From Pseudacidobacterium ailaaui (lineage in GTDB: Bacteria > Acidobacteriota > Terriglobia > Terriglobales > Acidobacteriaceae), in contig NZ_JIAL01000001.1 of assembly GCF_000688455.1 (NCBI RefSeq), positions 186,001 through 250,000 on the forward strand: a stretch of 64,000 nucleotides of DNA, written 5' to 3'. Below the pieces are notes generated by a model, which ran no database searches, was not told the DNA's origin, and saw only the letters and a program-made list of their open reading frames with translations. Below, piece by piece: positions 36,232 through 45,954 of this stretch (position 1 is its first letter; each line of letters starts with the position of its first letter). The position numbers were made by a program, and so were the translations under genes.

Positions 36232-37665
36232 ATGCTTTCCACCCGTTACACTAGCCAAAAACGGAGCTCATCTTTGCTGCCAGCAAACCAAAAAACATCT
36301 CCCAGTGGCGATCTGCCTCGCGTCCTGAGTGCTTCTCATGCAACCGCCATCGTTGTTGGCACCATCATTGGCAGCGGAATCTTTCTGGTCCCTCACGAGA
36401 TGGTACGTGCAGTTGGCTCCTCCGGACTCGTCTATCTGGCGTGGTTCACCGGCGGCTTGCTTTCCCTCTTCGGGGCCATGACTTATGCCGAACTTGGCGC
36501 CATGATGCCTTATGCCGGAGGCGAATATGTCTATATACGCAAGGCATATGGGGACTTGCCCGCTTTTCTGTATATGTGGACCTGGTTCTCCGTTGCCAAA
36601 CCTGCATCGATAGCCAGCGTAACCAGCGGACTGGCGCGGACGGTGGCCATCTTCGGCCCTCTGAGCTGGCTGGAAACTCCTGTATTTCACAGCTCCCAGT
36701 TTCTTGAGTGGTCGCAGATCTTTGCCATCGCTGCTACCTGGCTTATCACGGGTCTTAACTATCTCGGCATGAAGAAGGCCGGTGACTTTCAACTTTTTTT
36801 CACCTGGCTGAAGGGCGTTCTGATCGTAGTCATTGTCGGCTTCTGTTTTGCGTCTCGTGCGGGAACTCTGACCAATTTCCACACCCAGTTCACCGGCGCC
36901 CAGGGAGGTTTCGGCGGCTTCATGGTCGCAATGATTGCTGTTCTGTGGGCCTACGATGGCTGGAATGACCTCACGATGGTTGCAGGAGAAGTCCAGCGTC
37001 CAGAACGCAGTCTGCCGATTGCTCTCATTTTTGGACTATTCGTCGTGGGAGCGTTGTATATGGCCACCAACGCCGCGATCCAGTATATTCTTCCCGCTGC
37101 GCAGATCGCCGTTTCTCCTCGTCCTGCTGTTGCTGCCATGGACGTTGTCTCGGGTCATCCCGGGGCCGTCCTGGTCTCAGCCGCCATGGCGCTCAGCATC
37201 TTCGTGACCCTGAACGGCACCATTATGTCCGGGGCCCGGATTCCATTTGCTGCCGCGCGTGACCGGCTCTTTTTTCAGAAGATGGCCCACGTGCACCCGC
37301 GCTTCCAAAGTCCCTCTACGTCGCTCATCGTTCAGGGGCTGTTAAGCACATTGCTGCTGCTGGCCGTAGGACGCTTCCAACAGCTCTTTGAACTCGCCAT
37401 TTTTTCCGAGTGGCTTTTTTACATGATTACGGCCACGACCATCTTTGTTTATCGCAAGCGGTATCCTGATGCGCCACGTCCTTATCGTGTGTGGGGATAT
37501 CCCGTGTTGCCTGCACTGTTCATCACAGCTTCTGCGATTTTACTCTACTATTCCTACGCAGAAAATCTGCGCAATTCACTGATTGGGACGGTTATTATCG
37601 CTTCTGGAATTCCGCTCTTTCTCTGGCTCCGCAAACAGTACGCCGTCCCGGCTCGCATTTCGTAG
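36232..37665 (+). CDS. amino acid permease (APC superfamily)
   Basis: A 477-residue membrane protein with about 12 hydrophobic segments. ASHATAIVVGTIIGSGIFLVP near residue 35 is the first transmembrane helix of the APC/LAT family, followed by GLVYLAWFTGGLLSLFGAMT and YAELGAMMPYAGGEYVYIRK. Other segments include MVAMIAVLWAYDGWNDLTMV. It probably exchanges or imports amino acids; which is unknown. It is divergent from the TonB-dependent receptor across about 280 bases that are A/T-rich and carry no gene I can see; the start codon is the first good ATG, without a clear ribosome site. Confidence 0.9.
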   Translation: MLSTRYTSQKRSSSLLPANQKTSPSGDLPRVLSASHATAIVVGTIIGSGIFLVPHEMVRAVGSSGLVYLAWFTGGLLSLFGAMTYAELGAMMPYAGGEYVYIRKAYGDLPAFLYMWTWFSVAKPASIASVTSGLARTVAIFGPLSWLETPVFHSSQFLEWSQIFAIAATWLITGLNYLGMKKAGDFQLFFTWLKGVLIVVIVGFCFASRAGTLTNFHTQFTGAQGGFGGFMVAMIAVLWAYDGWNDLTMVAGEVQRPERSLPIALIFGLFVVGALYMATNAAIQYILPAAQIAVSPRPAVAAMDVVSGHPGAVLVSAAMALSIFVTLNGTIMSGARIPFAAARDRLFFQKMAHVHPRFQSPSTSLIVQGLLSTLLLLAVGRFQQLFELAIFSEWLFYMITATTIFVYRKRYPDAPRPYRVWGYPVLPALFITASAILLYYSYAENLRNSLIGTVIIASGIPLFLWLRKQYAVPARIS

Positions 37666-37673
37666 GACCGACT

Positions 37674-38828
37674 TCATTGCGGAGGCATCACAGGCCCCTG
37701 TTGCTGGGAAGGCGGAGGCGGCAGCGGCTCTACCTTCGGTTTCTGGTCCGTGTCCTGAGGAAACTGCACAGGTCCCATCGTGGGATGGTTTTTATCATTG
37801 TCCTGAGGCAGAGTTTCTCCCGGCTTGCGCAGCGTCGGCGGTGCCTTGGGTGCCGACTGCTGGGCAATCGCGGTGGGATCCTGGTCTCCCATTTTTACTT
37901 CGTGCACATTGGGAGCAGGAGTGGTGCTCCAGTAATCTCCCATTTCATTTTCTGTACGGATGACGGGGGGCTTTCCCACCTCTGCAACTTCGACACGAAT
38001 CACGCGGTTGCCATTGATCCGCACAAACTGTACTGGCTGGGGGGCTTCTCCGTAAATCCACTCCTCAAACGGTGTTTGCCCCTCGCGTTCGCGGACTTTT
38101 TGCTGCGGCGGCCCGAGTGCATAAAGCACCATTTGCGTACTCATTCCGACCAGCACATGATGGTCCAGAATCGCCTTCTTCAAGAAAGGAGGAAGCGTGT
38201 CGGTATAGGCCTCCACTGGCGACTTCACACCAAAACCCAATACCGGCGCCAGCAGCGCCTCTACCTGTTGACCGGTAATTTCAGGCACATGATGGTCAAA
38301 AACCAGCGTTATCCGCGACCCGACCGGCTCCGGACCACTGTCCTGCACAACCGGCGTCGTATCATAAGGGTCCATTCCAATCGATACGTGACGCAGCCAT
38401 TTGTGCTTCGGGTCAGGACCGCCATTCAGCAGTAAAACAATGCTGTCCCCCTTGATCTTCACATCGGTAATCACACAACGATCGCCTGGCTTTGCCGACA
38501 TGCCTTTCTCCTGAATGACATTGACATAGTCGGAACCGCTGGGGCTGAGCGCACCATTTGCATGGAGCACCAGCGTGGCCCGCGGTAAAGGGCGCATCGC
38601 AAACCCTTGCTCTGCCGTGAGAAAACGGACCAGTTCCTGTCGTCCTCGCTCGGTAATGGGCTGTTCGGGAAGCAGAACATGGGTGGGATGAAAGTCCAGA
38701 TAACGGCCTTCAATCTTTTCCGGACTTACGGTGAAAACCTGCGCTGGTCCAATGCCAGGTGCAATAAGAAGAAACAGAACTCCACCTGCCAAAACTCGCA
38801 ACAAATACCGGGCTGCGAATCCCTGCAT
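37674..38828 (-). CDS. secreted protein of unknown function, Pro-rich tail
   Basis: A 384-residue protein with an N-terminal signal (YLLRVLAGGVLFLLIAPGIGPAQ). Its centre has VLPLEQ-like VLLPEQPITERGRQELVRFL, LVLHANGALSPSGSDYVNVI, a GGPDPKHKWLRHVSIGMDP segment, and GSRITLVFDHHVPEITGQQV. The last 90 residues are rich in Pro, Gln and Asp and probably disordered. I recognise no named domain; the pattern looks like a conserved acidobacterial exported protein. It ends eight bases from the convergent permease stop. Confidence 0.7.
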   Translation of the reverse strand: MQGFAARYLLRVLAGGVLFLLIAPGIGPAQVFTVSPEKIEGRYLDFHPTHVLLPEQPITERGRQELVRFLTAEQGFAMRPLPRATLVLHANGALSPSGSDYVNVIQEKGMSAKPGDRCVITDVKIKGDSIVLLLNGGPDPKHKWLRHVSIGMDPYDTTPVVQDSGPEPVGSRITLVFDHHVPEITGQQVEALLAPVLGFGVKSPVEAYTDTLPPFLKKAILDHHVLVGMSTQMVLYALGPPQQKVREREGQTPFEEWIYGEAPQPVQFVRINGNRVIRVEVAEVGKPPVIRTENEMGDYWSTTPAPNVHEVKMGDQDPTAIAQQSAPKAPPTLRKPGETLPQDNDKNHPTMGPVQFPQDTDQKPKVEPLPPPPSQQQGPVMPPQ

Positions 38829-38933
38829 GTCGGGCCTCTCTGCTCTGGTTTACAAGCATGGCGCGAATTTACCGGGATTGCAAGTGCTGGAGAGGGTTCT
38901 TCGTAAATTCTGTTTTGAACAGGGAAAATCGAA

Positions 38934-39998
38934 TCAGGATGGAAATTCCGTCTTCTGCTCCGGTCCATCCAAAGTTTCCTGCTTGACTGGCCCTGATTGC
39001 AAGTTTGCTCCAGTCCCGTTTCCGGAGGAAGAGGTCGGTGCGATCTGGACCAGTTGTTGCCTGCTCTGCGCTTCATGTACACCCATGGCAGCCTCATGCT
39101 GGCGACGCGCTATGGCATCAATGTCCACAGGAATGCCCCCGGGAACAATGACCGGCTGAGCGTATCTGTGTGCATAATCGCGCGTTACCTTCATGAGCGC
39201 GATCATCAGCAGGAACATTACAAGGATGGCGATTGCACTTCCCTCCGGTCCCCGGTCACCTCCTGTAAGCCATGCCGGACCTATGGTATTGGAAGAGATT
39301 ACCGGACTGAACTGACTCGTTCCTTCTATGGGCAGGCCGAACAAAAGGGCCAGACAGGCATTCCAGGCAAAGTGCAGTCCCCAGGCGAGCCACAGGGCCC
39401 GGGTGCGCAGATAGGCCAGCGAAAGCACCCACCCAAACAATACTGCAACCACTACGCTTGCTGCGGTCGCATCCGTATTTGTGAGATGGACGGCCACATA
39501 AAGCAATGGCATGAGCATGGTTGCCAGAGCGGGTCCGATGGATTCGATAAGCCTTTGAAAAGGATAGCCTCGAAATGCAATTTCCTGCGCTAGCGACATG
39601 ACCGCAAGTGTGGCCACATGCACAAAGAGCAGAAGGTACTGATGACTTCCCTTCCAGAAAGTAATGACCAGGCTTCCGAAGATGGCCACCGGAACAACAC
39701 AGGCAACAACTCCTGCCCATCCCAGAGCAGCGCCCAGGGCAAATTCCCGCTGCCATCCCTCCCGGCGGACCAGGCCCATTTCCCGCAGAGGATCGCTTTG
39801 ATGCTGCGCTGCGTAGCCCATGCCTGTGTAACCAATACACAGGAGGAAAAGCAGCAGCAGATTGCTTACTAAAGGAAACCAGTCGCCTGAACTGAGTCCA
39901 TTCGCTGCGCGGAGCGACACCTGCTGCGCGAAAACATAATAAATGGCTGCAAGCGCAAACCAGCTAAGGGAGCTGAGGCGTCCTTTTGCGGAAGTCAT
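38934..39998 (-). CDS. CPBP/Abi-family membrane protein, possible intramembrane protease
   Basis: A 354-residue membrane protein with about eight hydrophobic segments. The CPBP (Rce1-like) block lies at residues 132-215: LAQEIAFRGYPFQRLIES (138-143 region), LLYVAVHL with His171, then LAYLRTRALWLAWGLHFAWN with His209 and Asn213. The usual catalytic pair is Glu-Glu; here the first is Gln138, so activity is uncertain. The C-terminal 90 residues are hydrophilic and Gln/Pro-rich. Its start overlaps the accA stop by four bases, so it is translated with accA, though a functional link is not obvious. Confidence 0.88.
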   Translation of the reverse strand: MTSAKGRLSSLSWFALAAIYYVFAQQVSLRAANGLSSGDWFPLVSNLLLLFLLCIGYTGMGYAAQHQSDPLREMGLVRREGWQREFALGAALGWAGVVACVVPVAIFGSLVITFWKGSHQYLLLFVHVATLAVMSLAQEIAFRGYPFQRLIESIGPALATMLMPLLYVAVHLTNTDATAASVVVAVLFGWVLSLAYLRTRALWLAWGLHFAWNACLALLFGLPIEGTSQFSPVISSNTIGPAWLTGGDRGPEGSAIAILVMFLLMIALMKVTRDYAHRYAQPVIVPGGIPVDIDAIARRQHEAAMGVHEAQSRQQLVQIAPTSSSGNGTGANLQSGPVKQETLDGPEQKTEFPS

Positions 39999-40843
39999 GA
40001 GGAATAGAACTGCGCAATGTTGCGAAACTTCGTAAAGCGCTGTTGAAGCATGGTTTCAACCGGCATGGCCTTCACTTCACCAAAATGCCACTTCAGCTTT
40101 TCCTTTAAGAATCGTGCAGATGCTTCAGCATCAGTATGGGCACCCCCGTCAGGCTCAGGGACGACATCATCTACACAGCCAAGTGCCTTTACATTCTCTG
40201 CCGTCAGTTTCAGCGCTTCTGCCGCCTGTGCCCTCTTCGATGCGTCACGCCACATGATGGATGCGCAACCCTCCGGCGAAATGACTGAATAGATGGCGTT
40301 TTCCAGCATCAAAACACGGTCTGCAACAGCCAGCGCCAAAGCGCCTCCTGACCCTCCCTCACCAGTGATCGTGGCCAGAATGGGAACACGCAGGCGGGCC
40401 ATCTCCCGCAGGTTGCGCGCAATGGCCTCAGCCTGCCCGCGCTCCTCAGCGCCAATACCGGGATATGCCCCTGCCAGATCAATGAACGTAAAGACTGGAC
40501 GTCCAAATTTTTCCGCGAGTTTCATCGCACGGAGGGCCTTACGGTAGCCTTCCGGGTCTGGGGAGCCAAATTTTCGCTGCACCCGCTCCTTGACCGTGCG
40601 TCCTTTCAGGTTCCCGATGACCATGACTTCTTCACCGTCAAACCGCGCCATACCACAGGACATCGCCGGATCGTCGCCAAATGCCCGGTCGCCATGGATC
40701 TCGCTGAAATCGGTGAAGATGTGTTTTATATAGTCCATTGGATACGGACGCTGAGGATGACGCGCCAGCTCCGTTTTCAACCACGCCGCAGGCACCGATT
40801 CGGCCGCCTGCATCTGTTCTACTTTGCCTGCCTGCTCAGTCAT
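39995..40843 (-). CDS. accA: acetyl-CoA carboxylase carboxyltransferase subunit alpha
   Basis: A 282-residue protein. ATG 40843 is preferred to an in-frame TTG four codons upstream. Strong family motifs are LARHPQRPYPMDYIKHIF, GNLKGRTVKERVQRKFG, FTFIDLAGAYPGIGAEERGQ, ITGEGGSGGALALAVADRV and YSVISPEGCASIMWRDASKR. It lacks the roughly 50-residue N-terminal helical region of E. coli AccA, which may be a lineage feature. It transfers carboxybiotin CO2 to acetyl-CoA to make malonyl-CoA, with AccD; accD is not in the window. Its stop overlaps the CPBP gene start. Confidence 0.96.
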   Translation of the reverse strand: MTEQAGKVEQMQAAESVPAAWLKTELARHPQRPYPMDYIKHIFTDFSEIHGDRAFGDDPAMSCGMARFDGEEVMVIGNLKGRTVKERVQRKFGSPDPEGYRKALRAMKLAEKFGRPVFTFIDLAGAYPGIGAEERGQAEAIARNLREMARLRVPILATITGEGGSGGALALAVADRVLMLENAIYSVISPEGCASIMWRDASKRAQAAEALKLTAENVKALGCVDDVVPEPDGGAHTDAEASARFLKEKLKWHFGEVKAMPVETMLQQRFTKFRNIAQFYSS

Positions 40844-40934
40844 AGGACAATGCAAATCTTACTGTTTGATTGTATGGATTGGCAGGCATCTGCACAAATG
40901 CACCTGCCCACCTCGCTTCCTGTGCAGCGGGCGG

Positions 40935-43900
40935 CTAATCGATGGCCTGCACCATTCCTCGTCCCAGCAGTTCCTCACAGCGGTCGATAAAAGCGCGATC
41001 TGCACCCACGCTCAGACCGATTGGTTCCAGCATGACGCAGAACTCACCGGCCTGCTCAAGATTGAGCATTAACTTTCCCGGTCCCGGGGAAGCAAGAATC
41101 GCCTGTTTCAGTTCTGCTAAAGTAGCATCGCTTGCGCGCTCCAGAGGAATCCGGATACGAACATTCTGCGGAAGCCGCACCTTCACATCTTCCAATGCCT
41201 GGATGGAGGACACACAGAGCTTCGGCGCGGCGTCTTCTTCGGCGCGAAGCTGCCCGCGCACCAGCACGGGCACTTCTATCTTCAGCACCTCTTTCAGCCG
41301 CTCATAGTCTTTTGGAAAACAGATCAGATCAATCTTCCCGGTCGTGTCTTCCAGTGCCGCCTGCGCATAAAGCTCGCCAGAACGTTTGGACTTTGCCACT
41401 TTCAAGCCAACGATCATCCCGGCAATGGCCGTCTCATTCTCCGGTGCCTGCCCGCGGCGGCCATTCCCGGGAGCAGGCTTCATCTCAAGAGCGGTGGCAG
41501 TATCAATCACGCCCGGCAGGTTACGCAGCTTCTCAGAATATTTGTCCAGAGGATGTCCCGAGACAAAAAATCCTAGTACTTCTTTTTCTGCCTGAAGCCG
41601 CTGGTGCTCGTCCCAGTCTGGAACGTTCGGCAAGGCATCCGTCGATGACGCGACTGCCGGATGGTTATCGAAAATCCCAAACAGTCCGTGTTGTCCTGCC
41701 TCCCGATCCCGCTGCGTCTTTTGTGCCCGCTCAATGGCTTTGTCAATTGCGGCCATCAATTGCGAACGGCGCCCAAAGGAGTCGAGTGCTCCGGCCTTGA
41801 TCAGCGACTCCAGGACTCGCTTGTTCATCAGCCGCAGGTCTATCTTTTCGCAGAACTCCCAGAAAGAAGCAAACTTCTTGTTCTCTGTTTCCAGTTCCTT
41901 GCGCGCCAGCAGAATCGAATCAATTGCATTGCGACCGACATTCTTGATCGCGGTTAAACCAAATCGAATTGCCTTACCATGCGGGGTAAAATCAGCATCG
42001 CTGAAAAGCACATCCGGAGGTTCAACAGGAATCTCCATCTCGCGACATTCCTTGATGTACTTCACGACGTTCTCCGGCTTGGAGATTTCCGAAGTCAAGA
42101 GCGCCGCCATAAACTCCACCGGATAATGTGTCTTCAGATATGCCGTCTGATACGCCAGCAGGGCATATGCAGCCGAGTGCGACTTATTAAAGCCGTACCC
42201 TGCAAACTGCTCCATCAGGTCAAAGATCTTTGTAATTTTGTCCTTAGGAAAGCCCTTTTCCAGCGCGCCAGAAACAAAACGGTCCCGCTGCTTGGCCATC
42301 TCCTCGGGAATCTTCTTGCCCATCGCGCGCCGCAGCAGGTCCGCTTCTCCCAGCGAATAGCCTGCGAGCACGTTGGCGATTTGCATGACCTGCTCCTGAT
42401 AGACGATGACGCCCAGCGTCTCCTTCAGGATCGTCTCCAGCTCAGGCAGCTCATATTCAACCTTCCTGCGGCCCCACTTGCGCTCGATAAAATCATCGAT
42501 CATTCCACCCTGGATGGGGCCCGGACGGTAGAGTGCGTTTAAGGCCGTCAGGTCTTCTACAGATGTGGGTTTGTAGCGCCGCAGCACATCACGCATCCCT
42601 CCTGATTCAAACTGAAAGACCCCTGAAGTCAGCGCGCGATGAAAGACCTTCTCATAGGTCTCCTGGTCGTCCAGCGGAATCGTTTCTATATCGAGCTTCT
42701 GCCCTTGGTTTCGCTCAATCATCTTCAGGCAATCATCAATGACCGTGAGTGTGGTCAGGCCCAGAAAGTCCATCTTGAGAAGGCCCATCTTTTCCACGGC
42801 CTTCATGTCATACGCCGTAACGATTTCGTCGTTCTTGCTGCGAGAAACCGGCACCAGATCTGTCAGGGGACGTGGTGCAATCACAACTCCTGCGGCGTGG
42901 ACACCTGCCCCGCGCACCAGTCCTTCGAGCTTCTTCGCTGTATCAATCAGTTCTCTGACCTGCTGGTTCGTATCGTAGGCCTCCTGCAATTGAGGCGAAT
43001 CCCGCAAGGCCTGCTCAATTGTTACCCCAATGGTCGTCGGCACCAGCTTCGCGATACGGTCCACATCACCATATGGCATATCGAGCGCACGGCCCACGTC
43101 TTTGATGGCAGCCTTTGCCGCCATCGTATTGAAGGTGATGATCTGCGCCACCTGCTCGCGGCCATACTTTCGTGTAACGTACTCAATCACCTCACCCCGC
43201 CGGTTCATGCAGAAGTCAATATCAATGTCCGGCATGGAGATACGCTCCGGGTTCAGAAAACGCTCAAAGAGCAGCTCATTCTGGAGCGGATCAATATTTG
43301 TGATCTCCATCACATACCCAACGAGCGATCCTGCCGCAGACCCTCGACCTGGTCCCACAGGAATGTTGTGCTCACGCGCATAGCGGATGAAGTCCCACAC
43401 GATCAGGAAATAACCGGGAAACTTCATTTGCTTAATGATGGCAATCTCACGCTCCAGCCGCGCTTCGTACTCAGAAATCGGATGCCGCAGCAGACCGCGG
43501 TCCTGCAGATGCCGGATCGAGGTTTCAAGCCTTTTTTTAAATCCTTCGCGACAGACGTGCTCAAAGTAGCTGTCAATCGTGTGCCCCGGCGGTACAGCAA
43601 ACTCTGGAAATGGATTGTCTACTTTGCTGAGCTTCAGACTGCAGCGCTCAGCAAACTGCATCGTGCGGCTCACTACCTCCGGAGCATAGGAGAACAGCTT
43701 CTCCATTTCAGCCGCAGTCTTTACATAAAACTGGTCAGAGTCAAACTTGAACCGCTTAGGATCATGGATGGAAGAGGCCGTCTGCACACACAGCAAAATC
43801 TCGTGCGCATGAGCATCATCATCGCAGAGGTAATGGCTGTCATTGGTCGCCACCAGAGGGATGCCCAGTTCTTTTTCCAGCCGGAACAGATCAGGATGGA

Positions 43901-44453
43901 TTTTCTTTTCCAGCTCCAGCCCCTGGTCCTGGATTTCCAGAAAAAAATTTCCCTTACCAAAAATGTCCTGATATTGCCCGGCAACCGCCTTCGCTGCCTC
44001 GTACTTGCCGGCCATCAGGTTCTCGCACAACTCGCCCGCCAGGCAGCCTGAAAAGCCAATTAACCCTTCAGCATGTTCTGCCAGATACTTCTTGCTCACC
44101 CGAGGCTTGCGATAAAAACCATGGAGCGAAGCCTCGGAAGTAATCCGCACCAGGTTGCGGTACCCTTCTTCGTTTTCCGCCAGCACGAGCAGATGGTTAT
44201 AGTCATCACCTTGCGGATCATCTCGATGGTCTTCCTTTTTGCAGATGTAAAGCTCACAGCCCAGAATCGGCTTTATACCGCGCTTCTTGGCCGCTTCAAA
44301 AAAATGTACCGCCCCGTAGATATTCCCGTGGTCGGTAATCGCGACTGCCTTCTGGCCAATATCAGCGACGCGGTTGACGAGTTTTTCCACATCACAAGCG
44401 CCGTCCAGAAGCGAGTAATCCGTATGTAGATGCAGGTGGGTAAATTCAGCCAT
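40935..44453 (-). CDS. dnaE: DNA polymerase III subunit alpha
   Basis: A 1172-residue replicative polymerase of the DnaE1 length class. The N-terminal PHP domain starts FTHLHLHTDYSLLDGACD, with AITDHGNIYGA and HYLCDDDAHAHEILLC. The catalytic core has VGPGRGSAAGSLVGYVMEIT and PDIDIDF at residues 408-414 carrying two of the catalytic aspartates, and KMDFLGLTTLTVIDD with the third. Helix-hairpin-helix and OB-fold parts follow (GMIVGLKVAKSKRSGELYAQ near the end). No exonuclease domain is fused. It catalyses chromosomal DNA synthesis with the sliding clamp. Confidence 0.98.
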   Translation of the reverse strand: MAEFTHLHLHTDYSLLDGACDVEKLVNRVADIGQKAVAITDHGNIYGAVHFFEAAKKRGIKPILGCELYICKKEDHRDDPQGDDYNHLLVLAENEEGYRNLVRITSEASLHGFYRKPRVSKKYLAEHAEGLIGFSGCLAGELCENLMAGKYEAAKAVAGQYQDIFGKGNFFLEIQDQGLELEKKIHPDLFRLEKELGIPLVATNDSHYLCDDDAHAHEILLCVQTASSIHDPKRFKFDSDQFYVKTAAEMEKLFSYAPEVVSRTMQFAERCSLKLSKVDNPFPEFAVPPGHTIDSYFEHVCREGFKKRLETSIRHLQDRGLLRHPISEYEARLEREIAIIKQMKFPGYFLIVWDFIRYAREHNIPVGPGRGSAAGSLVGYVMEITNIDPLQNELLFERFLNPERISMPDIDIDFCMNRRGEVIEYVTRKYGREQVAQIITFNTMAAKAAIKDVGRALDMPYGDVDRIAKLVPTTIGVTIEQALRDSPQLQEAYDTNQQVRELIDTAKKLEGLVRGAGVHAAGVVIAPRPLTDLVPVSRSKNDEIVTAYDMKAVEKMGLLKMDFLGLTTLTVIDDCLKMIERNQGQKLDIETIPLDDQETYEKVFHRALTSGVFQFESGGMRDVLRRYKPTSVEDLTALNALYRPGPIQGGMIDDFIERKWGRRKVEYELPELETILKETLGVIVYQEQVMQIANVLAGYSLGEADLLRRAMGKKIPEEMAKQRDRFVSGALEKGFPKDKITKIFDLMEQFAGYGFNKSHSAAYALLAYQTAYLKTHYPVEFMAALLTSEISKPENVVKYIKECREMEIPVEPPDVLFSDADFTPHGKAIRFGLTAIKNVGRNAIDSILLARKELETENKKFASFWEFCEKIDLRLMNKRVLESLIKAGALDSFGRRSQLMAAIDKAIERAQKTQRDREAGQHGLFGIFDNHPAVASSTDALPNVPDWDEHQRLQAEKEVLGFFVSGHPLDKYSEKLRNLPGVIDTATALEMKPAPGNGRRGQAPENETAIAGMIVGLKVAKSKRSGELYAQAALEDTTGKIDLICFPKDYERLKEVLKIEVPVLVRGQLRAEEDAAPKLCVSSIQALEDVKVRLPQNVRIRIPLERASDATLAELKQAILASPGPGKLMLNLEQAGEFCVMLEPIGLSVGADRAFIDRCEELLGRGMVQAID

Positions 44454-44576
44454 GAGTATGGCTCTATTTTAGTTCCGTCAGGCCTCACGATCGGGCGAAG
44501 TAAAGGCGCAAAGCGGGGTATCGATGAGGAAAAGCAGGGCAGAAATTCGTCCGTGTACACACCCGGAAAAGAAAAA

Positions 44577-44622
44577 CGGCAGGCCGTCCTTGCCTGCCGC
44601 CTGTTGCCTGAAAATTTCAGGC
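44577..44622 (-). terminator. tandem dyads, terminator of the inositol-phosphate synthase gene
   Basis: The first dyad after the - strand stop codon is GCCTGAAA-A-TTTCAGGC (44606-44622), with no T run. The second is CGGCAGGC / GCCTGCCG (44577-44584 and 44592-44599), seven-base loop, followed on the - strand by TTTTTC. The second is a standard rho-independent terminator. Confidence 0.75.
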
Positions 44623-44625
44623 TCT

Positions 44626-45954
44626 TCAGTCATAGTATTCCAGTCCAAGATGAGTGATTAAATCTTCACCCATGATGTGCCGCAGCGTATTTTTCAGCTT
44701 CATGGATTGAATAAACAGATCATGCTCCGGATAAAGTCCCTCTGCTGTCATTGGCGACTTGAAGTAAAAGCTGAGCCACTCCTGAATGCCCAGGTGTTTC
44801 AACTCAGGAGTGCGCTGCGCCAGGTCCAGGAACAGGACAAGATCCAGTGCAATGGGTGCGGCCAGGATTGAGTCGCGACAGAGAAAGTCCACTTTGATCT
44901 GCATGGGGTAGCCCAGCCATCCAAAGATGTCAATATTGTCCCAACCTTCTTTGTTATCGCCGCGCGGGGGGTAATAGTTGATGCGGACCTTGTGATAGAT
45001 GTCTTTGTACAAATCGGGATAAAGTTCTGGCTGCAGGATATAGTCCAGCACCCCGAGCTTAGACTCTTCTTTTGTCTTAAAGGATTCCGGATCATCCAGG
45101 ACCTCGCCATCACGATTGCCTAAAATATTGGTCGAGTACCAGCCGGAAACTCCCAGCATACGGGCCTTAAACGCCGGGGCGAGGACCGTTTTCATAAAGG
45201 TCTGCCCCGTCTTGAAGTCCTTGCCGCAAATGGGCGCTCCTGTCTGTTTCGAAAGTTGCTGCATACACGGCAAGTCCACCGTAAGGTTGGGTGCTCCGTT
45301 GGCAAACGGCACGCCTTCCTTCAGTGCTGCATAGGCATAGATCTGTGACGGAGCGATGCTGGGGTCATCATGGAGCAGTCCCTTCTCAAACGACTCAATG
45401 CTTGCATGGACCTCGGTTGGTTCCAGAAAAATTTCCGTGGAACCGCACCAGATCACAACCACCCGGTCCACCTGGGCCTTAAATGCCTGAATGTCGGAGC
45501 GTACCTGTTGCGCCAGGTCGCACTTGCTCTTGCCCTTCTTTACGTGCGTACCATGGAGGCGCTTCACATAGTGCTGATCAAAGACCGCGGGCATCGGCTG
45601 TATGGCTTCTAAAAATGGCCGGATGCTCTTAAGATGGTCGCGGTCCAGCACCGCAGCATGTTCGGCTGCTTCATACATGTTTTCAGGGAAAATGTCCCAG
45701 CCCGTAAAGACAATATCATTCAAATCAGCCAGTGGCACAAAGTCCTTAATCAGCGGAGTGCGGCCTTCCGTGCGCTTTCCCAGGCGGATCGTGCCCATTT
45801 GCGTCAATGATCCGATGGGTTTTGCAAATCCTTTGCGTACTGCCTCTACTCCGGCAATTAGGGTCGTCGCAACTGACCCCATGCCGACTGTCATAATTCC
45901 CAGTTTGCCTTTTGCCGGTTGGATCTTCGATTCCGCAGTCTTAGGCGTAGACAT
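44626..45954 (-). CDS. ino1: inositol-3-phosphate synthase
   Basis: A 442-residue protein. KLGIMTVGMGSVATTLIAGV is the NAD-binding start; TVDLPCMQQLSKQTGAPICG and KDFKTGQTFMKTVLAPAFKA follow, the last typical of the catalytic lysine region, with GWYSTNILGNRDGEVLDDPE and VRINYYPPRGDNKEGWDNID. These match the bacterial/archaeal myo-inositol-1-phosphate synthase family. It converts glucose 6-phosphate to inositol 3-phosphate. In bacteria this feeds inositol lipids, mycothiol-type thiols or compatible solutes; no downstream gene of these pathways is adjacent, so the end product is unknown. About 180 bases without a recognisable gene separate it from dedA. Confidence 0.95.
   Translation of the reverse strand: MSTPKTAESKIQPAKGKLGIMTVGMGSVATTLIAGVEAVRKGFAKPIGSLTQMGTIRLGKRTEGRTPLIKDFVPLADLNDIVFTGWDIFPENMYEAAEHAAVLDRDHLKSIRPFLEAIQPMPAVFDQHYVKRLHGTHVKKGKSKCDLAQQVRSDIQAFKAQVDRVVVIWCGSTEIFLEPTEVHASIESFEKGLLHDDPSIAPSQIYAYAALKEGVPFANGAPNLTVDLPCMQQLSKQTGAPICGKDFKTGQTFMKTVLAPAFKARMLGVSGWYSTNILGNRDGEVLDDPESFKTKEESKLGVLDYILQPELYPDLYKDIYHKVRINYYPPRGDNKEGWDNIDIFGWLGYPMQIKVDFLCRDSILAAPIALDLVLFLDLAQRTPELKHLGIQEWLSFYFKSPMTAEGLYPEHDLFIQSMKLKNTLRHIMGEDLITHLGLEYYD

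Noticed and set aside
37491..38435. Open frame of 314 codons crossing the permease and the secreted unknown gene
   Set aside because: It spans two convergent genes with clear signal or membrane features in their own frames; its Arg-rich composition is typical of a shadow.
42639..44051. Long open frame of 470 codons on the + strand opposite dnaE
   Set aside because: It lies wholly within dnaE, whose motifs are unmistakable; the antisense protein has no family pattern.
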